From assembly GCF_900457465.1 (NCBI RefSeq), contig NZ_UAUU01000011.1, forward strand, positions 372,001-436,000: a stretch of DNA of 64,000 bases, read 5' to 3'. Position numbers and translations under genes: made by a program. Origin of the DNA: Sphingobacterium multivorum (lineage in GTDB: Bacteria > Bacteroidota > Bacteroidia > Sphingobacteriales > Sphingobacteriaceae). Below the pieces are notes generated by a model that made no database searches, was not told where the DNA came from, and saw only the letters and a list, made by a program, of their open reading frames with translations. This document shows positions 1 to 8,061 of this stretch, piece after piece. Within the stretch, counting starts at the first letter, position 1, and each line of letters starts with the position of its first letter.

Positions 1-426
1 GTTTACAGGGTTTTTAACAAATACTGGAATATCTACGCCTTGCAAAGCATCAGCAATTTCTTGTACAGTAAATGGATTTGCCGTTGAACGTGCACCTACC
101 CATAGTACATCCACACCAGCAGCCAAAGCTTCTTCCACATGTTTTGCTGTAGCAACTTCAGTAGCTGTTAATAAACCTGTTTCTTCTTTCGCTCTTTTCA
201 ACCACTCCAAACCAATTGAACCGATACCTTCAAATTCTCCCGGACGTGTACGTGGCTTCCAGATACCAGCGCGTAAAATATTTACTTTTCCGGTATTTGC
301 CAACAAATGCGCTGTTGATACCAGCTGCTCTTCTGTTTCTGCGCTACAAGGACCTGCGATAATTAAAGGTTTGTCTCCTGTATCCAACCAAGATTTTAAA
401 GGAGTGATGTCTAATGTATTTTTCAT
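1..426 (-). CDS. 3-deoxy-7-phosphoheptulonate (DAHP) synthase, N-terminal part
   Basis: Condenses phosphoenolpyruvate and erythrose 4-phosphate, the first step of the shikimate pathway. The 142 codons present begin MKNTLDITPLKSWLDTG and contain the family blocks IIAGPCSAE, ILRAGIWKPRTRPGEF and DVLWVGARSTANPF, typical of the AroG/KdsA-like TIM-barrel DAHP synthases. The 3' end lies outside the window, so a C-terminal chorismate mutase domain, common in Bacteroidota members, cannot be confirmed. It starts 46 bases after the pheA stop on the same strand, so the two are probably cotranscribed and share the attenuator upstream of pheA. Confidence 0.9.
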   Translation of the reverse strand, partial: MKNTLDITPLKSWLDTGDKPLIIAGPCSAETEEQLVSTAHLLANTGKVNILRAGIWKPRTRPGEFEGIGSIGLEWLKRAKEETGLLTATEVATAKHVEEALAAGVDVLWVGARSTANPFTVQEIADALQGVDIPVFVKNPVN

Positions 427-472
427 GTTAAGTTTGATTATCTATTTTAATATTGTCTGCGTAAATTGTTAA

Positions 473-1297
473 TTATAGTTTTTCGTTTTTGACATACTCG
501 CCCATAATATTGAAATTGACACTATGTTTGAGTACTTTACGTATAGCTGCTTCGTAGTCTGTTTGTTTTTTCCATTCTACGTCGACGAAAAAATCATATT
601 CATTGCGTTTTCCGATTACCGGCATTGACTGAATCTTGCTCAAGTTGATATTCTGTTCAGCAAAACATTGTAAAATAGTCGCCAGAGATCCCACTGTATT
701 TCCTGTTTGGAATGATAATGACGCTTTATTGGCATTTTTATGTTCGACAACCTCATTCGATAGTACGAGGAAACGCGTTGCGTTCTTTTTATTGGTTTCG
801 ATTCTCTTTTCTAATATTTCAAGACCATATATTTCAGCGGCCAATGTCCCTGCAATTGCCGCAGTATCCGTCAATTTTCGCTCGGCAATCATTTTTGCAG
901 TTGCAGCCGTATCAGATCCCTCGGTTATGCGTACGCCCTCAAGTTCAGAAAGAAATTCTTCGCATTGGCGAATAGCAATCGGATGCGATTCGATGTGTTT
1001 GATATCCTTTAATTTAACGCCCGGCAATACCATGAGATTCTGTTGGATGTTTAGGTAAACTTCCCCAGTGATATGGAACTTGTAATCTCTCAATAAATTA
1101 TAATTCGGCAATAAGCTTCCCGCAATTGAATTTTCGATCGCCATAACGATATAGTCGACTTTTCTTTGCTTCAGCAATTCACAAGTTTTTTTAAATGAAT
1201 CACATTCTACAATTTCAACTTCTCTTCCGAAAAATTTAAATGCGGCCTCTTCATGAAATGAAGCCTTTGCTCCCTGTATTGCAATTTTTAAACTCAT
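473..1297 (-). CDS. pheA: Prephenate dehydratase with ACT domain
   Basis: Converts prephenate to phenylpyruvate, the committed step to phenylalanine. The 274 residues carry an N-terminal dehydratase domain (about 1-185), including AIENSIAGS near 53 and the catalytic ATRF block with T174-R175-F176, followed by a C-terminal ACT domain (about 190-270) for feedback control. The usual ESRP motif of the ACT domain reads QSMP (223-226), a variant I associate with Bacteroidota enzymes. There is no chorismate mutase domain, unlike the E. coli fusion. It is the first structural gene after a Phe/Tyr leader peptide and terminator hairpin, with the DAHP synthase downstream. Confidence 0.95.
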   Translation of the reverse strand: MSLKIAIQGAKASFHEEAAFKFFGREVEIVECDSFKKTCELLKQRKVDYIVMAIENSIAGSLLPNYNLLRDYKFHITGEVYLNIQQNLMVLPGVKLKDIKHIESHPIAIRQCEEFLSELEGVRITEGSDTAATAKMIAERKLTDTAAIAGTLAAEIYGLEILEKRIETNKKNATRFLVLSNEVVEHKNANKASLSFQTGNTVGSLATILQCFAEQNINLSKIQSMPVIGKRNEYDFFVDVEWKKQTDYEAAIRKVLKHSVNFNIMGEYVKNEKL

Positions 1298-1323
1298 TGT
1301 TTTTTGTTCGCTATGTTGTCTCC

Positions 1324-1360
1324 AAAAAAAAGAGTCCCGATCATTTGAACCGGGACTCTT
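1324..1360 (-). terminator. Rho-independent attenuator hairpin in the pheA leader
   Basis: On the minus strand AAGAGTCCCG (1360-1351), an 11-base loop and CGGGACTCTT (1339-1330) form a perfect 10-bp stem, then run into eight T (1331-1324). It lies between the leader ORF and the pheA start, where a terminator would silence pheA, so I read it as an attenuator. A competing 9-bp antiterminator can form between minus-strand GAGCCGGGA (1405-1397, overlapping the last leader codons) and TCCCGGTTC (1355-1347), which would consume the 5' arm of the terminator. Confidence 0.85.
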
Positions 1361-1392
1361 CTTGTTTGTATTTTTTATGATTTATACACAAT

Positions 1393-1458
1393 CTAATCCC
1401 GGCTCTTATTTTTAAAATAAAAGAAGTTAAAATAGAAATATGTATATGTTCTGTTCAT
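1393..1458 (-). CDS. Phe/Tyr-rich leader peptide (pheL-like)
   Basis: A 21-codon ORF starting MNRTYTYFYFNFFYFK and ending KSRD, then TAG. Nine of residues 5-15 are Phe (5) or Tyr (4). It sits just downstream of a Bacteroidota-type promoter and 33 bases before the terminator stem that precedes pheA. Its last codons (AGC CGG GAT) hold one strand of the predicted antiterminator. A ribosome reaching the stop would mask that strand and let the terminator form; a ribosome stalled on Phe/Tyr codons would leave it free. No Shine-Dalgarno is seen (AACAACAACAGG before ATG). Function is inferred from composition and position. Confidence 0.82.
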   Translation of the reverse strand: MNRTYTYFYFNFFYFKNKSRD

Positions 1459-1468
1459 CCTGTTGTTG

Positions 1469-1508
1469 TTTGATATTTCAAATGTACGAATGTTTTTGAA
1501 ATATCAAA
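1469..1508. repeat. Perfect 14-bp inverted repeat over the pheA promoter
   Basis: TTTGATATTTCAAA (1469-1482) and TTTGAAATATCAAA (1495-1508) are exact inverted copies separated by 12 bases. The arms cover both the -33 and -7 elements and the likely start site. This could be an operator for a dimeric regulator or a by-product of the promoter elements themselves. Confidence 0.7.
1479..1508 (-). promoter_or_regulatory. Bacteroidota-type promoter of the pheA operon
   Basis: On the minus strand, -33 TTTG (1508-1505), 18 bases, then -7 TACATTTG (1486-1479), matching TTTG/TAnnTTTG. Transcription would begin near 1470, about 12 bases before the leader peptide ATG at 1458. Confidence 0.75.
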
Positions 1509-1821
1509 GAAAAAAAATAATTTTTTATTGAAAATATCTGATTTATTTAATGAATTTTTTATTTGTTTTTTATGTGTTTTTTATGTGTTTTTTAAGCTTA
1601 ATTTTACTTGTTTATTTTTAATTTTTTTTGAATATCTATTTTGTTATAATGTTGTAATTAGGTTATTTGGCTGTTTTTATAACAATTTTTATTTTATAAA
1701 AAGCCTTATTTTTTAGTTGTTTTATGTGTTAAAAATGATTGTATTTTTTCGTGTTTTTTAGCTATATTTTTATATTAAATTTAGGTGTTTTTAATGTTAA
1801 TATAATCGTTTTTTTAGCTGT
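1509..1821. other. Extremely AT-rich intergenic stretch
   Basis: Roughly 300 bases with very few G or C and strongly T-rich on the plus strand, including a repeated GTTTTTTATGT near 1566-1590. It separates the divergent pheA and nuclease promoters. A 62-residue Phe-rich reading frame exists here (1528-1716), but it reflects the T-richness and has no coding features. I see no RNA gene. Confidence 0.6.
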
Positions 1822-1850
1822 TTTGTTAAAAAAGTATTTTATTACCTTTG
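1822..1850 (+). promoter_or_regulatory. Promoter of the nuclease gene
   Basis: -33 TTTG (1822-1825), 17 bases, then -7 TACCTTTG (1843-1850). Transcription would begin about ten bases before the ATG at 1868, which excludes the longer in-frame start at 1739. Confidence 0.65.
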
Positions 1851-1867
1851 GGCAAACGCTGGATTTT

Positions 1868-2344
1868 ATGCTAAAACGAATTAATTTTTATGTGTGTGTA
1901 AGTGTGATCTGTTTGGTGTTGACAGGTTTCACTTTTAAAGGAGAGGAAAAGGACGCCAAAGTAAAGCGTGTTATTGATGGCGATACCTTTGTCATTGAAA
2001 ATGGAACCCCAAAAGGGGAGAAAGTTAGGTTGATAGGAGTAGATGCTCCGGAAACGAGACGTACTGCGCGGAAGGAAATCGGGTACTATGGTCAAGAAGC
2101 AAAGCAGTATTTAACGACGATGTTAAACGGCAAAAGTGTTAAGTTGGTCTTTGACGTTGGAAAACGGGATCGGTATGGAAGACTTCTTGCCTATGTGTAT
2201 GTTGGAAAGAAATTTATCAATCGGGATTTGGTTGAACAAGGGTATGCAGTATCCTATACGCTGGCACCAAATGTACAATATGCAGAATTATTTGTAAAAT
2301 TGGAGCGTCAGGCTCGTCAGGAGAAACGTGGCCTTTGGAGATAA
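1868..2344 (+). CDS. Thermonuclease-family (SNase) secreted nuclease
   Basis: Staphylococcal-nuclease-like Ca2+-dependent phosphodiesterase of 158 residues. An N-terminal hydrophobic signal segment (about 4-22) is followed by the OB-fold SNase domain. Catalytic residues line up: R54 and E62 in VRLIGVDAPET (same spacing as R35/E43 of the staphylococcal enzyme) and R105 in DRYGRLLAY; D37 and D39 in VIDGDT fit the metal site. It is probably exported or membrane-anchored. The ATG at 1868 was chosen because it follows the promoter and gives a standard signal peptide. A DMT transporter gene begins 14 bases after the stop. Confidence 0.88.
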   Translation: MLKRINFYVCVSVICLVLTGFTFKGEEKDAKVKRVIDGDTFVIENGTPKGEKVRLIGVDAPETRRTARKEIGYYGQEAKQYLTTMLNGKSVKLVFDVGKRDRYGRLLAYVYVGKKFINRDLVEQGYAVSYTLAPNVQYAELFVKLERQARQEKRGLWR

Positions 2345-2358
2345 ATGAAATTTGAATC

Positions 2359-3225
2359 ATGATTTTTGTTTTATTAAGTGTCATCTGCAGCGTCACCGTT
2401 GCTGTTTTATTAAAATTGGCAAAACAAAATGGAGTTGAAACCAAACAGGTTATCGTTTGGAATTACCCCATGGCAGTTGCACTGACCTATTTTGTCTTAC
2501 AACCAGATCTAAAATCGCTGGTATGGGATGCTATGCCGATGACGTTGTATATGAGCCTGGCGATATTACTTCCTGGAATGTTTGTTTTTATTGCTTTGTC
2601 CATTCGATATAGCGGTTTGGTCAAGACAGAGATTGCACAGCGCCTATCGTTGTTCATACCCTTGCTTGCATCATTTTTCTTTTTTCATGAAAAAATGGAA
2701 GGACACAAGATGCTGGGAATAGCTCTTGGTTTATTGGCCATCCTATGTTCTATTGGTTGGCAAAAGAATCAGCATGTTAGTTCGGCAGACAGTCGTTATA
2801 AAGCGCTTTACCCGTTATTGGTATTTATCGGTATGGGCATAATTGATATCCTCTTCAAACAAGTCGCCTTGCATGTCGATATACCTTATATCAGTTCCCT
2901 ATTTATTATCTTTGTGATGGCGATGTCTATTGCAATGGTGCTATTGCTGTATTTCCTTTTTGTGGAAAAACAACGTTTTTCAAGGCAAGCTATGGGCTAT
3001 GGATTGGTTTTGGGTGTATTTAACTTCTGTAACATCCTATTCTATATGAAAGCGCATCGTGCGCTACCAGAAAATCCATCAGTTGTATTTACGGGGATGA
3101 ACATTGGCGTAATTTCATTGGGCGCGTTAATCGGCGTCTTATTTTTTAAGGAAAGGCTATCGTTGTTGAATTATCTAGGTATAGCGCTTTCTATTGTTTC
3201 AGTTTTAATCATAGCATATCTATGA
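2359..3225 (+). CDS. EamA/DMT-family transporter
   Basis: Integral membrane protein of 288 residues with about ten hydrophobic segments in the two-times-five arrangement of the drug/metabolite transporter superfamily. It starts with MIFVLLSVICSVTVAVLLKLA and ends with a final helix before IIAYL. Substrate is unknown; family members export amino acids, nucleotides or drugs. Its TGA overlaps the ATG of the next gene (ATGA), so it is translationally coupled to the YigZ protein. Confidence 0.85.
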   Translation: MIFVLLSVICSVTVAVLLKLAKQNGVETKQVIVWNYPMAVALTYFVLQPDLKSLVWDAMPMTLYMSLAILLPGMFVFIALSIRYSGLVKTEIAQRLSLFIPLLASFFFFHEKMEGHKMLGIALGLLAILCSIGWQKNQHVSSADSRYKALYPLLVFIGMGIIDILFKQVALHVDIPYISSLFIIFVMAMSIAMVLLLYFLFVEKQRFSRQAMGYGLVLGVFNFCNILFYMKAHRALPENPSVVFTGMNIGVISLGALIGVLFFKERLSLLNYLGIALSIVSVLIIAYL

Positions 3226-3839
3226 GTTTATTTGAAGATACTTACCGGACTATCAATGCAAAATACGAGGGAATTTTTAGGGATAAGGGAAGTAAGTTTA
3301 TTGCTTATGCTTTTCCTTTTAAATCCGAAGATCAATTAAAAGATTTGATCTTGGAAGTGAAAGCGATTCACCCGAAAGCGAGGCATCATTGTTGGGCTTA
3401 TCGCCTCACACCTGATCGTGCGGTCTTTCGTGTAAACGATGATGGAGAGCCTTCGGGGACTGCAGGACGACCTATTTTAAACGTTCTGCTGTCTATGGAT
3501 GTCACCAACGTTATCGTCATTGTCGTTCGTTATTTCGGTGGTACTTTGTTGGGGGTTCCAGGCTTGATTAATGCCTACAAATCAGCAACCCAAGATGCTT
3601 TGATCCATGCCGAAATTATCGAGCGTACAGTGAATGACCATTATAGTATTACCTTTGATTACCTGCATATGAATGATATTATGCGGATCATAAAGGAAGA
3701 GGGCGTGGACATTGAAAAGCAAGAGTTTGATAATCAGTGTTATTTGGAGTTTGAAGTCCGAAAAATGCAAGTCAATCGAATTGTGGATCGGTTTTCCAAA
3801 ATAGAAGGTTGTCAGTTAAGCTATTTGTATACAATATGA
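3222..3839 (+). CDS. yigZ: YigZ/IMPACT family protein
   Basis: The 205-residue protein has the UPF0029 N-terminal domain, with DRAVFRVNDDGEPSGTAGRPIL and IVIVVRYFGGTLLGVPGLINAY, and a smaller C-terminal DUF1949-like domain. Eukaryotic IMPACT relatives act in translation control, but the bacterial role is unsettled. It is coupled by 4-base overlaps to the transporter upstream and the nucleoside phosphorylase downstream. Confidence 0.9.
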   Translation: MSLFEDTYRTINAKYEGIFRDKGSKFIAYAFPFKSEDQLKDLILEVKAIHPKARHHCWAYRLTPDRAVFRVNDDGEPSGTAGRPILNVLLSMDVTNVIVIVVRYFGGTLLGVPGLINAYKSATQDALIHAEIIERTVNDHYSITFDYLHMNDIMRIIKEEGVDIEKQEFDNQCYLEFEVRKMQVNRIVDRFSKIEGCQLSYLYTI

Positions 3840-4690
3840 TCAACGCATCGGAATTGATTTTAAATGCAGATGGAAGTATATACCATCTGAATTTATTGCC
3901 AGAAGATTTGGCAGGTACAGTAATTACAGTTGGCGATCCAGACCGTGTAGCCAAAGTCTCGAAGTACTTTGACCGTATTGAACTCAAAAAAGGGAAGCGT
4001 GAGTTTATTACGCATACCGGCTATCTGGGAAATAAACGGTTGACGGTAATCTCAACAGGTATAGGTACTGATAATATTGACATTGTGTTGAATGAACTGG
4101 ATGCACTGGCAAATATTGATTTTGCCAATAGAACAGTAAAGTCGACGCTCAGCTCATTGCATATTGTACGCATTGGAACTTCTGGAGCAGTACAACAAGA
4201 TGTCGAGATGGGAACTATTTTAGCCTCTGCTTATGGAGTAGGTCTTGATGCATTGATGAACTATTATCAGGGATCTTACGACGGCGAGGAGCAGGCGCTT
4301 CAGGTAGAACTAGCCAAATATTTCTCTGCATTAAACCTAAACCCCTACGTTGCGAAAGCTGGTGCAGGCCTTTTGGATCGAATTGCCTTTGATTTACCGA
4401 AGGGAGTTACGTTAACTGCGCCCGGATTTTATGCTCCGCAGGGAAGGACTGTCCGCTCCACGAATACGATTCCTAATTTTATAGATTTGATCAACTCCTT
4501 TCAATATAAAGGTCAGCGCTTCACCAACCTGGAAATGGAAACAGCTGGTATTTATGCGTTGGCTAATATGTTTGGACATCAAGCTTTATCCATCAATGCG
4601 ATCTTGGCAAGTCGGGTAGATGGCCGGTTTTCTTCCGCACCTGAAGAAGTTGTTGATAAGGCCATACAGCTCGTTTTGGAACGCATTTAA
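3836..4690 (+). CDS. Nucleoside phosphorylase (PNP/UDP family)
   Basis: Phosphorolysis of nucleosides to base and ribose 1-phosphate. The PNP_UDP_1 signature is clear: VITVGDPDRVAKVSKYFD (phosphate site), VISTGIGTDNIDIV, VRIGTSGAVQ, and NLEMETAGIYALA with the nucleoside-binding Glu. It looks closest to uridine phosphorylase-like members, but substrate cannot be set from sequence alone. The start at 3836 (MINASELIL) is preferred over 3809 because it overlaps the YigZ stop by 4 bases, the same coupling seen one gene earlier. Confidence 0.87.
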   Translation: MINASELILNADGSIYHLNLLPEDLAGTVITVGDPDRVAKVSKYFDRIELKKGKREFITHTGYLGNKRLTVISTGIGTDNIDIVLNELDALANIDFANRTVKSTLSSLHIVRIGTSGAVQQDVEMGTILASAYGVGLDALMNYYQGSYDGEEQALQVELAKYFSALNLNPYVAKAGAGLLDRIAFDLPKGVTLTAPGFYAPQGRTVRSTNTIPNFIDLINSFQYKGQRFTNLEMETAGIYALANMFGHQALSINAILASRVDGRFSSAPEEVVDKAIQLVLERI

Positions 4691-4766
4691 CAATTTTTCT
4701 GCGTCATGCAGAGGCGATGATAGTTTTTCTCAATGATGCGGTAAAAGAGTTGAAAAGAATTAAATA

Positions 4767-4822
4767 TTGATTCAAATAGAAAAGGAGTTGTTTTTAGACA
4801 ACTCCTTTTCTATTTGAATCAA
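4767..4822. terminator. 25-bp perfect hairpin enclosing the rodA stop codon
   Basis: Two exact 25-base arms (4767-4791 and 4798-4822) flank a 6-base loop, TTTTAG, that contains the rodA stop. One arm is rodA coding sequence. It lies between the convergent nucleoside phosphorylase (stop 4690) and rodA (stop 4794-4796), so it could terminate both. The T-tract after it is weak in either direction. Confidence 0.7.
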
Positions 4823-6059
4823 ATTTAAGCATGATGAACAGTAAAATGGTGAAACTCCATAAGGATGAACCACCATAACTAATAAAAGGCAGCGGAATAC
4901 CGATAACCGGAACAATACCGATGGTCATACCGATATTGATGAATAAGTGAAAAAAGAGAATGGACGCTACACCGTATGCATATATCCTGGCGAAGGCTGA
5001 ACGCTGTCGTTCGGCTATATGAATAATGCGAAGCAGTAGGGTGAGATAGATAAGTAATAAGGTAACCGATCCAACAAATCCCCATTCTTCTCCAACGGTG
5101 CAAAAAATAAAGTCCGTGCTCTGCTCAGGTACAAAGTTGTATTTTGTTTGCGTTCCCTGCAGGTAACCCTTGCCTAGGAGCTGTCCTGATCCAATTGCAA
5201 TCTTCGACTGATTCAAATTATATCCTTTTCCTTTAGGGTCTTCCATTTTACCCAGGATAATGTCAATACGGTCACGTTGATGAGGTTGTAGCACATGCTC
5301 ATACACCAGGTCCACACAGAGAATAAATACAGCGCATGCAGCAAAAAGTATACTGAGATTGATAATGTATTTTCTTCTCTTGCGGTAGTTCCACATGACA
5401 AGGCCAATAAGCAATGCTAAAATCAAGATAAGTATCCAAGGATTGACCAATAAAGAAAGAACAAAAAGTAAAATGCAGAGCCCGCCAAATATAAGCAGTT
5501 CATTATTTACATAGCCTTCACGATAGAATACAAAAATCAACGAAAAGAACGCAAGGGCAGATCCCGTATCGGGCTGCAGCATAACTAAAAATACAGGAAA
5601 TAAGACAATACCGGCTCCCATGGCCAGTGTCTGCATGGTCGGCGCTTTATTGCTCTGAGCGCTCAAAAAGTTAGCTAAGAGCAGACAGGTCGAAAGTTTG
5701 GCAAACTCAGAAGGTTGTAAGCGGAAAAAACCTAGGTCAATCCACGCTTGGTTTCCGCCGACATTTCGCCCTACCACGAGCACGATGACAAGCAGTACCG
5801 CTGTTATACCATAAAATATTGGTGAAGCGGAACTGAAAAACTTAGCATCGATGATCAGAATGGATATCCCCAAGATAATTGCGGAAACAAGATACAAAGA
5901 CTGTTTTCCGTAATTGGTCCCTAAAGTAAAGAAATTGGGTAGCTCAGGATTAAATACAGCTGCACGGATATTGAATAGGCCAATTAAGCATAGCGCCAGC
6001 CAAAGAATGATGGTGAGCCAGTCTATTTTCCCAAAGAAACTCGTTTTTTGATTATTCAT
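4794..6059 (-). CDS. rodA: Rod-shape SEDS peptidoglycan glycosyltransferase
   Basis: Polymerises lipid II into glycan strands during elongation, together with the class B PBP encoded just upstream. The 421-residue protein has about ten membrane helices and SEDS-family blocks: RLQPSEFAKLS, LLGKGYLQGTQTKYNFVPEQSTDFIFC, the conserved Asp in GSALAFFSL context, and GIPLPFISYGGSS near the C-terminus. Its start overlaps the mrdA stop by 8 bases. It is the last gene of mreBCD-mrdA-rodA. Confidence 0.96.
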   Translation of the reverse strand: MNNQKTSFFGKIDWLTIILWLALCLIGLFNIRAAVFNPELPNFFTLGTNYGKQSLYLVSAIILGISILIIDAKFFSSASPIFYGITAVLLVIVLVVGRNVGGNQAWIDLGFFRLQPSEFAKLSTCLLLANFLSAQSNKAPTMQTLAMGAGIVLFPVFLVMLQPDTGSALAFFSLIFVFYREGYVNNELLIFGGLCILLFVLSLLVNPWILILILALLIGLVMWNYRKRRKYIINLSILFAACAVFILCVDLVYEHVLQPHQRDRIDIILGKMEDPKGKGYNLNQSKIAIGSGQLLGKGYLQGTQTKYNFVPEQSTDFIFCTVGEEWGFVGSVTLLLIYLTLLLRIIHIAERQRSAFARIYAYGVASILFFHLFINIGMTIGIVPVIGIPLPFISYGGSSLWSFTILLFIMLKFDSNRKGVV

Positions 6060-8034
6060 ATCTTCTCTTTATCTCGCTATGGTGAACAATTGTTTCTTTT
6101 GGTTTCGTTAAAGCAGCCAGTTGGCGTTTGGATTTTAATGTGTCCGTTTTTGATTTGACGGAATCAGCCTTTTTTACATCTTTGACCTTTGGATCCACGA
6201 CCTTTTTAGGCGCAGGAAGAAAATTCGCTTTATAAATGCGGTCCTGAATATATTTTGGCGCAGTTATCGTGTCTTTGAGGTATTTCTCAACCATCATACT
6301 TGCGATAGGTCCTGCCCAGGTTCCACCGTAACCCGCGTTTTCAACAAAGACAGCAATAGCAATTTTAGGGTTTTCTCGTGGGGCAAAAGCAAAGAAAACG
6401 GCATGGTTTTCACCATGTGGGTTTTGCGCTGTACCTGTTTTTCCGCACATTTCGATGCCCGGGATACGATTGGCCCAAGCGGTACCTTCGGGTGTATTAA
6501 CAGCATCACTCATCCCTTGGATAACAACAGGATAGTACCGTTCATCCACTCCGGCACTGACTTTTTCGGTAAATTCCTTCTTGGCAATTTTCTGTGCACC
6601 AATACCTTTAATCAAATGGGGTCTGTAATAAAAGCCTTTGTTGGCAACGATAGCCATAATGTTGGCCATTTGCAACGGTGTTATTCCCATTTCCCCTTGT
6701 CCGATCGATAAGGAGATATTGAAACTTGAACGCCATTTATCGTTACCGTATCTTTTGGTATAAAAATCTGATGTCGGCAGTAAACCCGGCTTTTCACCCG
6801 GTAGATCAATGCCTAGTTTATGGCCAATTCCAAACTGTGTCACGGCATTGCGCCATAGATCGTAGGCCTTAGGTCCCGAAAGCCCACGTCCGTCGATCAT
6901 CTTAGCATAGGTAAAACCATAATAGGTATTACATGATACGGCTACAGAGCGCTGTAATGTGGTTGATCCATGATAGTGCGTACAGCCCATCCAGCCGCGT
7001 CCACCACCATAGCTGTATCCATGTGGGCAGAAAAATACGGTATTACGATCAATAACACCAGCCTGCTGCGCAGTCAATGCTGAAACAACTTTAAATACAG
7101 AGCCTGGAGGGTAGGAGGCTTGAATAGGGCGGTTAAAAAGTGGTTTGGTTTCGTCTTTCAATAATTTCATATAATTATTGCCAGACTGCCTGCCGACCAT
7201 CATGTTGGGGTTGTAACTCGGGCTACTGACATAGGCCAAGATTTCACCCGTTGCAGGCTCAATGGCAACTATGGACCCCAATTTATTTTTCATGAGGTTC
7301 TCCCCAAGAATCTGAAGGTCTTTATCCAACGAGGAAACCAGTCCTTCCCCCGCAACAGCGAGTGTGTCGTATTTCCCCTCCATAAATACACCCTTGGGAC
7401 GGTTCAGTGCATCGACCATCAAATTGTTAACACCACGTTTTCCACGAATGAGGTCTTCATAGGAACGTTCCACCCCGCTTCGGCCAATATAGTCACCACT
7501 TCGATAAAATCCATTGGAGCGTTCAATATCCTTTTCATTTACCTCACTCACATAGCCCAAAAATTGAGCAGCTATACTGTCTGGATAGCTTCTGATCGTT
7601 CTTTTTTGAACATAGAAACCACGAAATTGATATTGGTACTCCTGGTATTGAGCCCATGTCCGTACAGACAGCTGTTTTTCAAAAATAGATGCACGGTAAG
7701 GCGAGTGCACTCTTGCCTTTTCCATCCGTTTGATAAAGCCTTCCTTGTCAATGTCTATCAATTTGCAAAACAAAGCGGTGTCGATTTCTTTCACCTCACG
7801 TGGAGTAACCATAAGATCATATACCGGTTCGTTCTGAACCAATACCTTTCCCTTTCGGTCCAAAATAACCCCTCTGGCGGGGTACACAATGACCTTGCGC
7901 ATGACATTGCTGTTTGCGGAATGTATATAGGAATCGTCTATGATCTGTAAATAGAATAAGCGGGCCACCAAGGTCAATGTGATGGCAATAAAGATTCCTG
8001 AAACGACGTACTTACGCGCAAAAAAACTGTTCAT
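6052..8034 (-). CDS. mrdA: Penicillin-binding protein 2 (elongasome transpeptidase)
   Basis: Class B PBP that cross-links peptidoglycan in the Rod complex. It has an N-terminal membrane anchor (about 10-30), the PBP dimerisation domain, and a transpeptidase domain with S312-V-F-K315 (nucleophile Ser in PPGSVFK), S367-C-N369 and K532-T-G-T535. A Lys/Asp-rich tail of about 60 residues follows the catalytic domain (DPKVKDVKKADSVKS) and looks disordered. It overlaps rodA by 8 bases and follows mreD by 27 bases. Confidence 0.96.
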   Translation of the reverse strand: MNSFFARKYVVSGIFIAITLTLVARLFYLQIIDDSYIHSANSNVMRKVIVYPARGVILDRKGKVLVQNEPVYDLMVTPREVKEIDTALFCKLIDIDKEGFIKRMEKARVHSPYRASIFEKQLSVRTWAQYQEYQYQFRGFYVQKRTIRSYPDSIAAQFLGYVSEVNEKDIERSNGFYRSGDYIGRSGVERSYEDLIRGKRGVNNLMVDALNRPKGVFMEGKYDTLAVAGEGLVSSLDKDLQILGENLMKNKLGSIVAIEPATGEILAYVSSPSYNPNMMVGRQSGNNYMKLLKDETKPLFNRPIQASYPPGSVFKVVSALTAQQAGVIDRNTVFFCPHGYSYGGGRGWMGCTHYHGSTTLQRSVAVSCNTYYGFTYAKMIDGRGLSGPKAYDLWRNAVTQFGIGHKLGIDLPGEKPGLLPTSDFYTKRYGNDKWRSSFNISLSIGQGEMGITPLQMANIMAIVANKGFYYRPHLIKGIGAQKIAKKEFTEKVSAGVDERYYPVVIQGMSDAVNTPEGTAWANRIPGIEMCGKTGTAQNPHGENHAVFFAFAPRENPKIAIAVFVENAGYGGTWAGPIASMMVEKYLKDTITAPKYIQDRIYKANFLPAPKKVVDPKVKDVKKADSVKSKTDTLKSKRQLAALTKPKETIVHHSEIKRRYE

Positions 8035-8061
8035 AGAAATGAATTTCTATCCATCGATTTA

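Noticed and set aside
1528..1716. 62-residue Phe-rich ORF on the plus strand
   Set aside because: Its composition follows the T-rich DNA, it has no start context, no homology I recognise, and it lies between divergent promoters.
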